A stretch of DNA of 64,000 nt, taken from contig NC_056032.1 of assembly GCF_004379255.2 (NCBI RefSeq), positions 28,741,322-28,805,321 of the forward strand, written 5' to 3'. Numbering within the stretch: the stretch's first letter is position 1; each line of letters opens with the position of its first letter. The notes under the pieces are model-generated. The model was given only the letters and a program-made list of their open reading frames with translations. It was not told the origin of the DNA and did not search any database. The stretch is from Salvia splendens (lineage: Eukaryota; Streptophyta; Magnoliopsida; Lamiales; Lamiaceae). This document shows positions 32,951 through 44,155 of this stretch, in pieces. The translations under genes and the position numbers were made by a program.

Positions 32951-35345
32951 ATCATCTGGTTTCCGTTGCCCCTTCCACAGTTAACTGGATCAAGTGGCGT
33001 TGAATTCTTTCCAATTTGATCAGCTTAGAAGTCGGGAAACCGTTATGGGAGTGGTCCTCAACTCTTCTCATTTCTATCCACTAATTTTTCTGAGGGTGCA
33101 TCACCATCATGGTTGCCCACTTTTTCTTTTGATTCTTGTAAGTCCCCTGAACCTTCTTATTTTCCTTGGGTCGTAGTCTAGGGTTAGGAGGCTTCCCTAC
33201 CTTAAGCGGTTCAGGCCATGTTTCCAGTTGTACCCAGTAGATTAATCTTGCAGCTCTTCTCTTTGGCCTTTTCTCCTTCAGCTTTGGCTTTCCTTCTTCT
33301 TCGCAACAACCGTCGGACTTGTCAATCACTGGAGGTGGTCTTTCTGCCGGTGCACTCTCTCCTTCCACTCCAGTTGTAGAGCTTTGCAACTTCTTACCGA
33401 GGACATGCACTTTTCTTGCCTAGAGGTAGAATTATGTATTGTCGAATTCCACATCATGTTTGATGACCTCTTCTCCTTTCTCTTGAGGTTCATCATGTAC
33501 CTCCTCTAGAGTTTCCTGTGGTGCTTTATCATCTGGGGGTGTGGTAATCGACTCTTCTTCGGCTAGTGACCCCTCATTTGCTATTTAGCCTAAACGGCCT
33601 CTACTTCTTCTTGCTTTTCCAGTGGTGTTTCTGACTTTATCTCAGTATCTTATAGCTCCTTTTCCTCGGCTTCCCTTACATCTTCTTCATCTGTCCCTTT
33701 CTCATTCACACCGGGCCTTGCTCTGTCCTCTTGTATCCCCTTCAGAATGTCGGCTAATAGGGATACTTGTCTAATCATTTCATCCATGTTGGATTTCTGC
33801 TAATCATAAGTGCACTGTATTTCCATCACCAATTCATGCAGCTCCTCATGTTCTGCTGTGAAGCATCCCATCCCTCACTCTTTTCTTCTGCAGATTCTGC
33901 GTATTGATTTTCGTTCAAGGGTGGTTCAAAACTCTGTTGAGGTTGAGGTTGAGGTTGAAGTTGATGTTGATCAGGACAAGTTTGGTCTTGATAAAAATGA
34001 GAATCTTGAGTTGGCCAATCCTCATTTGACCATGCCGGAAGGTGGTCCCTTGCACCGGGAGGACATGTCTGATAAGGATAACTTGGGAATGATGGGTAAT
34101 GGTTGGAATAGTCAGTTTGGTATGTCGGTGGGCTGAACTCGTGGCTTTGAAATTCAGGTTGAGGTTGGTAGTCTGGATATCCCAATTGCTAAGTGGGCAT
34201 TTAGGTGGAAGTCGGATAGGGGTCTATATGGTATGGGAAAGGTGGGTATTCTTCTATCTAGTTCCACTCCTCGCAGTGTGGGTATTCATATTGATACACC
34301 TCTCCTTATCCTGCATGGTTCCAACTCTCATTGAACTCCAGATCTCCCATATATTCTGTCGAAGACTCACTTGATCAGTCTGAAAGTGGGTTTGGATAGG
34401 AAAGACTTGAGGTTGGCTTGACTCAATCACTTACTGGAGTGTTTCCTCTAGCTTGTCAATACAGCTCTTCAGCATTTTGTCATTGTCTTCTGTGGAGTAC
34501 TCTTCACTTTCTCTTGCAATGGAGTGACTAATGTACCTTCGTACTCTCTTTTTGCGTTTAGAAGCCTTTCCATAACAATCTTATCCTTACCTAGCCTCAG
34601 CTTGTAGAAACTCCCCCCGCTTGATGAGTTCACTAGGTCCTTGCTTTTTGCATCCATTCCATCATAGAACCTCAAGTAGATCTCCACTTCCATCAGATTG
34701 TGATTTGGGAAAGCATCCAGAAGACCTCTGTATCTGTGCCAGTACTTGCTCAAGCTCTCGCCATACACTTGGGTAGCTTCTCTGATTTCCCTTTGAAGTG
34801 CAGTTGTTTTTGCTGCTAGAATGGTATGGGAAAGCTTTTCTTGATGATGTTCGGTTACAATCCTCTAAACCGAGCATCTGCTTCGCTCTTCAAAGAGAGG
34901 GGAATGACCCTCAGCTAAAAATCCTCTTCACTTGACCCCTTTGGTCTTTTCTGCACTCTGCAAATTTGATCGAACTCACGAAGGAATTCAATCGGACTCT
35001 CAGCACTAGCTCCCAAAAAGGTAGGTAAGATGGAAAGTACTTCTGGGTTTACATACACCACTTCCTGTCCCTGAGTGACAGATACGGCAGATGTTCTTTC
35101 ATTCACCGAGTGGGCATAGAGTGACCCTATCTCCAGATCATCTGCCTGATTACAAACCATGGTGAGTTCCTCCTGATTTGTCTGGGGTTGCTATTGATTC
35201 AAGAGGACTCACGAGGATGATTTCCTCACTTTCCTTGCAGTTGGCATCCGAGTCGATTAGTGGAGTGGGAAGTCATTCATCTTGGACAGTGTTTTGTTCC
35301 ACTCCTTCGTATTATGTTTGCTTCCTGAACTCGGTGCCTTTGAAC
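32951..35345 (-). pseudogene. E4 gag, heavily broken
   Basis: Segments 34915-35160 (DDLEIGSLYAHS, FLREFDQICRVQKRPKGSSEEDF) and 34469-34768 (LSKYWHRYRGLLDAFPNHN, SKDLVNSSSGGSF) match the Gag core of E2 and E3. Further left a Tyr/Pro/Gln-rich part (33826-34185) and charged stretches with many stops and frame changes complete the Gag C-terminus. A (gttgag)n tract at 33941-33965 encodes a Pro/Gln repeat. No protease DLGAS motif is found. Confidence 0.75.
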
Positions 35346-35629
35346 TGGGGAAAACAGAAAACAACAAAAAGTTTATTTACAAAATTTAAACTAAAACTCT
35401 TAAGTAAAACTTGAGACGCTCTACCCATCTATGTGTTCTCTTGCTCTAGTAGCTCCCTTGGTTCACACCAGCGGGGAAAACATTTGATCCACATAGATTA
35501 AGACTCTGGTTCTTCACTGTTATTGCCCTGAGCTGTCTCTAAACTAAAATCAAAACAAAGAATCAAAGAAAATATCAACAATATTTACACCCAAAGTGTC
35601 TCACAACAATTGTAGGATAAACGCCATCA

Positions 35630-35647
35630 TCCCCGGCAACGGCACCA
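35630..35647 (-). other. E4 primer binding site (tRNA-Asp)
   Basis: The minus strand reads tggtgccgttgccgggga two bases inside the LTR edge. Confidence 0.9.
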
Positions 35648-35649
35648 TT

Positions 35650-37141
35650 TGAAAGAGCTGCTTCTAATATCTCTCTCCTTCATTCTCTTCCGTTTATCAT
35701 TGTGGCTTGCTCAAGTTGGATTGGAAAACTAATCTAGCTGGCCAATTGTACGTCTTCTACCTGTGAACACAGATGAATGGGTCCAGTGGTATGCTCAGAC
35801 TGATCAACTCAACTTACTCCGACTAAAGTGAGAAGAATGGAGAAACTCAAAACGTTTTTTTCTAAACCTTAACCCACAATACTATTAACAAGTATAGGGA
35901 AGTAAGGATCGATCCCACAGAGATGATGTCTTTGACTTTTGTTGTTGGACACGGAATGGGAATGGCTGCGGCTACGCTTTCTAGGGGTGGGTTAAGTTAA
36001 CTACTTGACTTGAGAGATTAAACTAACTAAACTGATCAACTCACTAAACTCAACTAAAACTACATGATCAACTCAACTAAACTTTCCCGAAATGGGCAAA
36101 CAGAATAAAATGAGGACTGTCAGTCTCCTGCAAAGTATACGATAAGTTAAGAACTTTTTAACAACTTCATCTTCTTCACAAAATCAACATGAAAAACAGA
36201 GTAAAAGTAGATCTGAACAATAAAACATCATTCCAACTAGTAAATATTAAATCTACTCCTAAAATCTAAACTACGACTACGTAAACAAGAAACTAACCCA
36301 TGATCATGCAGAAATAACACATCCCAAGGTAACTCATCCATAATTTCTTCGCAATTAGACAGAGACATAACCTGAAAACTCAGATCTGACCAACTTAACA
36401 CACAACGAAACATTTTGAGCTAAAACATGCAACATAAAACAGAAACCGGAAGCAGATCAGAAATATCATACATTAAAACAGAACATATCAACTGGAAACG
36501 AAACCATAACTCCAAATTTACTAAGTCAAAAACATCAAGAGTCAATAACATCAAAAGTAAACAGAAAACAAACAAACGAAAACAGGAAATTGTTTCATCG
36601 CTTCTTCTCGAAGCGGAATCACAGAACCGAAAGCTAAAAATGCAGAAAACCAACACCATATTATGACTAAACTAAACTAAAACAGGACCAAGTGTGTATG
36701 CAACGGAAATCTAGAGTGTGGAGTGTTGGGAGCCCCCAATTCCAGCTCTAGAAGAGAGCAGCTGAAAACTACTGAGCGTCAAGGGTTGGAAGCTACCTCC
36801 TTCCTCCTTGTCTATGTCCATTTATTGGAAGGTGTGAGGTATTGATCCTTAGAGCATTGTTCTCTGAAAAGTCTGCTTTACCCTTTTCCCTTGGGGATCT
36901 TTATAGTGTAAGGCATCAGTCTTCAAGTTAAGTGCTCCCACTGCATGCCATTTGATCCAACTTGATCCATTTGCGGAGCAAATTGACTCCTTCTCCTGAT
37001 CCATTCGTTCGCCCAGTTGATCAACTCATTTTCTGAAAATGGCGGACTTTCATACACACCTGGCTCAAAATTAGACTTTAGTTCACAGAATTTGATGTAG
37101 TTTTATGATAGAACACATGCGTGAAACGGGCCTCCTCATCA
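35650..37141 (-). repeat. E4 5' LTR (1492 bp)
   Basis: The minus strand starts TGATGAGGAGG at 37141 and ends TCTTTCA at 35650. The length fits the group. The motif gagccaggtgtgtatg near the 5' end is shared with the E1 and E3 LTRs. Confidence 0.88.
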
Positions 37142-38890
37142 GCGATCTAGGAGCATCCATAAATGTTATGCCATATGAAATCTTTACTCGTTTGAAGGGG
37201 GCGAAGTTAACAAGTACTAGGGTCCTAATTCAACCGGCTGATAGGTCATGCATCATCCATGAAGAGGTTGTAGAAAATGTGTTGATTTTTATGTGATTAG
37301 AATGAGTGAGCCGGAGGCTAGGGAGTCTAGCGGGATACTCTTAGGCATGCCCTTTTTTAGAACAACGAAAAATTTACTATTAACATGGCTGAAGGGACAA
37401 TATGCATAGATTTTCATGGTGAAAAATTTACTATTAGCATTTATGTGACCATGAAAAAACCCATTAATTCTGAAAATCTATGTTATGTTGATGTGATTGA
37501 CCCCCTAGTCCAAGAGTATCTTGAGGCTGAGTTATTGCAGGAGAAAATGCAGGCTTTAGATGTGTACGAACAAGCCGACATAGAAGCCGCAGCATGGTGT
37601 GAACTAATCAGTAGCCAGGGGCTGACTGATGAAGAAGTTGAGGAAGCCATTAAGAAATTCTGTATGAAACCTGAGTTTGCTGGGATATCAAGCTACCAGC
37701 CAATACAGAGGGTACCTTAGAAGCTACCAGCTAATTTGAAATATGTAAGTTGAGTTGAAGAAGCTACCAGCTAATTTGAAATACGTGTACCTCGGAGAAG
37801 CAGATTCGTTCGCAGTAATCATCAATGGCGAGCTGACAGAAGAACAGGAGGCAAGGCTACTAGTTGTGCTTAGCAAGAACAGAAAGGCCATTGGATGGAG
37901 TCTGACGGACCTAGTGGGAATAAGTCCAGATTTTTGTATGCACCATATCAGGCTAGAGGAAGGAGCTAAGGCACATCAGGACCTGCAGAGAAAGTTAAAC
38001 CCCAACATGCATGAAGAGGTCTTAAAAGAGGTATTGAAGTTGTAATCCTTTGGAATCATCTACTCGGTTCAGGATAGTGAATGGGTCAGCCCAGTTCACA
38101 TGGTTCCTAATAAGTCAGGAATCCAGGTGGTGAAGAAAGAAAAAAATGAGCTAGTGCCCACCCGGTTGGTCATCAGGTGGCGGATGTGTATAGATTACCG
38201 CAAGCTGAATGCTGCCACCAGGAAAGACCACTTCCCTTTGTCGTTCATAGATCAAATGTTGGAGCGATTGGCTGGGAAGCAATCTTTTTGCTTTTTAGAT
38301 AGATACAGTGGATATTTCCAAATCTACGTAGACCCTGAAGACCAGGAAAAGACAACCTTCACCTGCCCATTTGGAACCTACGCATATAGATGAATGTCGT
38401 TCGAGTTAGGCAATGCCCCAGAAACGTTCCAACGGTGCATGATGAGTATCTTCTCCGACCTGATTGAAGACTACATAGAAATCTTCATGGATGACTTCAC
38501 CGTTTATAGAGATTCATTCGACTCCTGTCTACGACATCTAGATGTGGTGTTGGGGAGATGCCAAGAGAAAAACATCGTCTTAAACTTCGAGAAGTGCCAT
38601 TTTATGGTCACGGAAGGCATAGTGTTAGGCCATGTGGTGTCAGAAAGAGGAATACATGTTGACCAAGCAAAGGTAAAGTGATATCCAAGCTACTGTTTCC
38701 TACTAACCAAAAGGAGATAAGAGGTTTTCATCGATAATTTTTCCAAAATCGCCCAGCCTCTCACCGGACTCCACCAGAACGATGTTGAGTTTGTCTTCGA
38801 CGAAAATTGTGAAGCAACTTTTAAACTTCTCAAGGAGAAGTTGGTGTCAGCTCTTATTATCCGTGCTCCTGACTTGGATCACCCCTTTGA
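37142..38890 (+). pseudogene. E2 protease and reverse transcriptase, broken
   Basis: It continues from 30902 in frame: LGASINVMPYEIF follows the Asp codon of the duplicated GCGAT. Several stops and frameshifts follow. Two small local duplications are visible (gaaaaatttactatta near 37366 and 37424; gaagctaccagctaatttg near 37720 and 37758). RT parts are 38100-38393 (MCIDYRKLNAATRKDHF, DRYSGYFQIY) and 38394-38681 (IFMDDFTVY). Near 38700 about 20 residues of the connection (GFYRRF in relatives) are deleted. Confidence 0.88.
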
Positions 38891-38893
38891 GGT

Positions 38894-40312
38894 ATGTGCG
38901 ACACCAGTGATTATGCAGTAGGAGCTGTACTAGGTCAAAAGATTGATGGAAAGAGGTATGTGATCTTTTATGCATCGAAGATGCTCAACCAAGCTCAAAA
39001 AAACTATGACACCACCGAAAATGAGATGTTGGCCGTGGTGTACTCATTTGAAAAGTTTCGGTACTATTTGCTGGGATCGAAGGTTATCGTCTATACTGAC
39101 CATGCAACGATACAATACCTAATCGCCAAAAAGGAGTCGAAACCCAGACTGATCAGATGGGTACTCCTGCTACAAGATTTCGATTGGGATGTTGAAGACA
39201 AGCTAGGAGTAGAAAACAAGCTAGCAGATCATCTGAGTAGAATCGTGCAAGAAGGGAGTAGTGAGGATGTACAAGATAGGTTCCCAGAGGAACACCTATG
39301 TGAAATAGTTTTCTCGGCCAGACAAATCGATTGGGAAGAAGTTATGAAGCTTACTAGCCAGGAAGTGACAGCAAAAGGAAAAGAAAGAGTTGGGCAGGAG
39401 CTGTGGTTCGCCGATCTGGCGAATTATTTAGTTACAGGGGATCTCCCGGAGGTACCAACCGTTACGAAGGATCAAAAGTTGAAGATCAAAAGTGAGGCAA
39501 AATATTACTTTTGGGACGATCCGTACTTGTGGAAAATGGGAGCCGATCAGGTAATCAGAAGGTGTGTTCCTGACTGGGAGGAGAGAGACGTCTTGACGCA
39601 TTGCCACTCTTTGGCATGTGGAGGACACTTCGGACCCAAGAAGACTGCAAGAAAAGTGCTAGGCAATGGGTTTTACTGGCCAACTCTGAACATAAACGCC
39701 TTTGAGTTTTACAAGATTTGCGACCGTTGCCAACTGACCGGTGGGATCTCTGCGAGAGATGAAATGCCACAAGTCCCGGTCATTGTATGTAAAGTGTTAG
39801 ACGTCTGGGGTATGGACTTCATGGGTCCATTTCCATCGTCCTATGGAAATTCCTATATCTCGGTGGCAGTCGATTACGTATCCAAATGGATTGAGGCTAG
39901 GGCCACGAGCACTTGTGAGTCTAAGGAGGTTGCTAAATTCTTGAAAAGTAACATATTCAGCCGATTTGGAGTACCAAGGGCGATCATATCTGATCAAGGG
40001 ACTCATTTCTGCAACCGTACCATTGAGGCATTGATGAAGAAGTACAGGGTCCACCACCGACTGTCCAGTCCATATCACCTGCAAAGTAACGGCCAAGCGG
40101 AGGTATCTAATAGGGAGATAAAAAGCATAATAGAGAAGAAGGTTAATCCTTCAAGGAAGGATTGGAGTAAAAGGTTGGAAGATGCGTTATGGGCATACAG
40201 AACCGCTTACCAAACATCAGTAGGGATGTCTCCTTACTGCATAGTCTTCGGGAGATGTGTCATCTGCCAGTGGGAATTGAACATCGAGCATACTGGGCAG
40301 TACAGAAAATGA
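38894..40312 (+). pseudogene. E2 RNase H and integrase
   Basis: The longest open segment of E2 (472 codons). RNase [15 protein letters not shown] and the [10 protein letters not shown] strand. Integrase zinc part: [13 protein letters not shown] with CDRCQ. The catalytic core has [19 protein letters not shown] and [10 protein letters not shown], so D,D-E is complete. A frameshift near 40250 ends it. The C-terminal domain continues in another frame at 40377-40694 ([21 protein letters not shown]). Confidence 0.92.
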
Positions 40313-40376
40313 ATATGGATACTGGAGCCTGCAAAGAGGAAAGGAAGTTGCAGCTACAGGAGCTGGAGGAACAGCC

Positions 40377-40694
40377 ATGTGGTACAAAGAGAGAACAAAA
40401 TTGTGGCATGTTAAGAATCTGAGAACCAAGGAGCTCCACGTTGGCCAGAAAGTACTACTCTTCCAGTCTCGACTGAGGCTAATGCCTGGGAAGCTCAAAT
40501 CAAAGTGGACGGGGCCTTACATCATAACGGCACTTCGTTCTAATGGAGCGGTTGAAATTTCAGGGATTGCCTCTAACTCTGAACTTTTTATTGTAAATGG
40601 ACATAGGCTGAAGATATTTAGGGACAACACAGAAATGTGTGTGGTCGAAGAAATTCCACTGCTACAAATCTTTATACCGCCTAATGATCAGTAG
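40377..40694 (+). pseudogene. E2 integrase C-terminal domain
   Basis: 105 residues matching the end of E1 and E3 integrase ([33 protein letters not shown]). The frame differs from 38894-40312 because of an indel and a short deletion between 40250 and 40377. Confidence 0.88.
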
Positions 40695-41303
40695 GGTAGG
40701 AATTTGGAGTTCCACTTGGTTATTCATTAAGAAGTAGATGTACATACTGACCAGGTATAATTCCAAATTTCCTAGCATATGATTGTAAATATTGTAAATA
40801 ATTATTAGCTAAAATTTAATGTTGGTTAGAAACCCATATTCGAAAACCCAAAATATTTTCGAAACTTAAATTTTAATTAGGATATGCACTGACCACAGTA
40901 GTTCCTCATTCGTGCAATTCCTGATAAATTTTTAAGTCTCACATTTTCTTTATTTCCATAAATAAGGGGGAAATTTGAATTTGAATTAGGGGTGGTTATT
41001 TTATTTTGTCGCTTAGCGCATCTTTTTCGCAGGTGCAGGTGCAGGTGCAACTGGAGGCGCGTGAGGCAATGAAGAGACGGGTGCCATCCAATCAACTGCT
41101 CGCGTCAGAAACTGCAGAGCCAAAGGGACGTGACCCGGTAACCACTCCAGCCGGTTACAACCCTGCAACTGTCACACCCCTATATAAACCGATCAGAAAC
41201 CATCTCCCTCATTTTCAAACTTTCAGAAACCAAAACCCTCTCCAAAAATTTCAAATCCCTCACCTTCACTTTCACCCACCATAAAATCACCAGAATTCCG
41301 ACC
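40695..41303 (+). other. E2 spacer between integrase and env-position ORF
   Basis: AT-rich, no ORF with a product. It ends with a (gcaggt)n run at 41031-41048 and a leader before the ATG at 41304. Confidence 0.6.
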
Positions 41304-42663
41304 ATGGGGAAGAAGAAAATGGCATACAAAACATCAAAAACCGGCGAATCCACAACCGGCAAATCAGCCACCACAGGTGATTCAACCGCAACCACCACAT
41401 GTGATTCAACCGCAACCACCACAAGTGAGTCAACCGCAACCGTAACCGCCTCCAACTCTACAACCGGGAGCCATGATTTCCGTGGAAGTATTGGCCGCAT
41501 TCCTTCAATTGACGAACCCTGGGGTAAATTGGGGAGCCGCTCTGGCGAATTTGACCTAAGTTATAGGGGCCAAATCTACAGTGAGTGAGACGCCTACAGT
41601 CACCGTCCCTCCACCAACCATTCTAGCATCGCAAGTTCCTCAACCCTTCACTCAAGCTTCAACAAAACCTATACCCCCAGAACCCTCTCTCAAAACAACC
41701 GTACCCCCCTGAAACACCCAAACCCTCACCAAAGCCAACCCAAGATGAACCTTTGGATGTTAGCCCCCTTTCGGCATACCAAGATCCGGGCAAAGAAGTA
41801 GAAGAAACTGAGGGCGATGCACCAAAGGGAGAAGAAGGAGGGGTAGAAGGGGACGAGAAGGAGGGAACGTTGATGGAGAGGATCCTACAGAAAAAGAAGC
41901 GACGGAGGACGTAGACCTAAATGAGACGGCCAAGAAGCAGGGCCTAATGACTGATGAGGAGTTTCAAAAGATCATGGATGGAGTGAGAAGCGCAGAGGAG
42001 AATGCTGCCAAGATGGCTGAGGGTCCGTATCTAGCATCTGAGGCAGTATAAAGTGAAAGCACAGTGAACCCAACGGACGACTCAGAAGAAACACCTGTCG
42101 AGCCAGTAGAGAAGACAGAAACCTAGAAAGTGGTGGAAACGGAACCACAAGTCCCTACTGCCCAGTCTGTGGCAGAAAAGTCAACCTTGACGAAACCCGA
42201 AACTGTAAAGAGAAAGTTGGTACTGAAGGATGAGCCGAAGGAGAAGCATAGGCCGACGCGTGTATTGCAAAGATGCCTCGGGCGTGGGATGGCAAGGAAT
42301 ACAGGGGCGACCACCGCGTCTGAGGCGGTGGAGATCTCGAGCGAAGAAGAAGGGACTCCTACAAAACCTAGGTAGAATCTCGAATTGACTACTGCCCAGA
42401 AGGAAAGCCACCTAATTACAAAACCAGAATCGCCTACCGCCACTGGTCAAGATGAAGGGAGTCCTACAAAACCTGGGGAGAACCTGAACGAAGGGCCAGA
42501 AGAGGAGGTGGTCGTTGAAACTCGGAAGAGCCAGCCTACTACCCAGGAAGGCCCATCAGCACCCAAAAACCTGAAGCGAGAAATGGAAGAAGAAATACAG
42601 TAGTTTATGGAAAGGTACCATTCAGAGCGGAAGAGAAAAGTGAAAGCCTCAGTGCAGAAAGAG
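41304..42663 (+). pseudogene. E2 env-position ORF, 5' part
   Basis: ATG at 41304 (GKKKMAYKTSKTGES). A Thr/Ser-rich start contains three copies of a DSTATTT-like repeat (41376-41445), then Pro-rich and Glu/Lys-rich acidic sequence with several frameshifts and stops. The N-terminal half does not resemble that of E3 beyond composition. The ORF is cut by E3 at 42663 and its conserved core lies at 63162 onward. Plant Athila elements carry an ORF here. Its role is unknown, and I see no signal peptide or membrane segment. Confidence 0.75.
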
Positions 42664-44050
42664 CGATAAGGCTAATTTCATGCATTGGTTAAAGGGTTAA
42701 ATTTGTGCATTTACGGGGTCTAACACATCTTTTTAAGCCAGGTGTGTAGAGTGTTTGCCAGGTCTAGGAAGAAGAAAAGGACGTTTGCATGGCGCAAGGA
42801 AATGGCGATAAAAGTGAGCATTGTGGAAAAATGACCAGACGGAGGAGATCAAGAAGCTGAAGGGCAGAACGGAGATTTCTGCGAAAGCTTCTAGAAGATC
42901 AAACCCGCACCTATATAAGGAAGAGAGCATGCATTTTAGTAGGAAGGGCTTTAGACAGGGAGCTCTCGTCTCTCGGCACTTTTGGCTCTCTTTGCTCACT
43001 CGCCATACTCTACACACTTGTTTTATCGGGAACTTGAGGGGTTTCGGGTTCATTTTCATTTTGATGTTAAGTAGTTGGGTAACACTGTCCTCGTGAAGGG
43101 CGAAGATATAATTATTGCTTTCGTTTTATTTTGCAGTCGTGAATTTCACCGAGCTTCGCCGTTCGAAGTTCGGCTCTGTTTTCTGTTGAATTTCCGTTAT
43201 CTATGCAATTTTCTTTTTCTGAATTTACCTTGCTGCTGTTGATTTCGATTATGGATGCAATTAGTTTTGAATTTATCATAGTTACTGAACTGGATGTTTG
43301 ATTTCTGCGTTGGTTTACTGAGTTTGAGTGGAAGTATTGGAAGTTTGTGTTGATTGGAGCAGATCTGTTGAATCGAAAGTTATGGAGTTGATTTTGTTGG
43401 TAGTTGGGTTCGGAATGCTTGGATCCGGAGTGGATTAAGCATCCGACGTCTGGATTTGAAACAGAGTTGATCGTGGTTGATGCCTAGTGTACGTGTTTTC
43501 GTTTCATTCCGTTTATTTCCGGCTAATAGCAAGTTTCCGACATCCGCACTTTTACATTCTGTTTGTTATTTGCACCTTTTATTCCGTACTTGCTGTTTTT
43601 GGACGATGGTCCCCGCTGTTTACTCACTTTCTGTCTAGCTAGATTAGGAAGCTATTTGCTTGATCTAAGAAGTTAGTTTAATATCTCGCAGTTATGAGAA
43701 AGTTCAATGTCAGCATGATGTTTTCAGTTTCCTAGGTCCAAAGTTTGATTCGTTCCTAGGTCTAGTAGTAGTTACACCTCAAACCCAAATTTGCGTGGCA
43801 GCAGCCATTTACCATTTCCAAGGTCTTCTAAATGCTTTCTTACGCCTCCATTTTCGTGGGATCGATCCCTGCTTCCCTGTACTAATTCATAGTATAGCGG
43901 GTTGAGGGTTTTGAACGCGGAATCAGTGTGTACAACGACTGAGATTTTTGATATCCTCTGAGTTCCTAGACCTCGTGATCTAGCGGATTCTTTGGATCTC
44001 AGAAGCTTGACCTAGCATTAAAAGCACACACGTTTCCAAAGCGAGTTTCA
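42664..44050 (+). repeat. E3 5' LTR (1387 bp)
   Basis: From cGATAAGGC to GAGTTTCA, followed by aa and the primer site. TATATAAG is at 42912-42919 and the hairpin at 43149-43173. About 90 bp present near 62590-62680 in the 3' LTR is missing near 43560. Confidence 0.93.
42912..42919 (+). promoter_or_regulatory. TATA box of E3 LTR
   Basis: TATATAAG, about 250 bases into the LTR. It is repeated at 61916-61923 in the 3' LTR. Confidence 0.65.
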
Positions 44051-44052
44051 AA

Positions 44053-44070
44053 TGGCGCCGTTGCCGGGGA
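44053..44070 (+). other. E3 primer binding site (tRNA-Asp)
   Basis: tggcgccgttgccgggga, a full match to the complement of the plant tRNA-Asp 3' end including CCA. Confidence 0.95.
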
Positions 44071-44155
44071 TGGATGGCGTAATTTGTGATTGTGTTTAGA
44101 GATTTTGGCGTACATAGGTTTGATTTGTTCTATTCTTTCTTTTCAGATTCGGTTT

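Larger units (their letters stand above)
30903..37141 (-). mobile_element. E4: Athila-type retrotransposon lacking pol, nested in E2
   Basis: Minus strand. 5' LTR 35650-37141, tRNA-Asp primer site at 35630-35647, gag remnants to about 33000, then untranslated sequence normally found after integrase, an env-position ORF remnant, and a truncated 3' LTR (30903-31217). The perfect duplication GCGAT is at 30898-30902 and 37142-37146. No RT or integrase motif was found, so pol is deleted. About 1.2 kb of the 3' LTR and its polypurine tract are also gone. Confidence 0.9.

Noticed and set aside
33810..34136. Plus-strand ORF with VEVEVEVDVDQD repeat
   Set aside because: Shadow of the gttgag microsatellite in the E4 gag remnant on the other strand.
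42664..44050. Possible separate insertion unrelated to 61668-63161
   Set aside because: The two are the LTR pair of E3: same ends, matching sequence, and the shared AAGAG duplication.
44053..44070. Possible tRNA gene
   Set aside because: Only the 18-base primer-site match to the tRNA-Asp 3' end is present. There is no cloverleaf.
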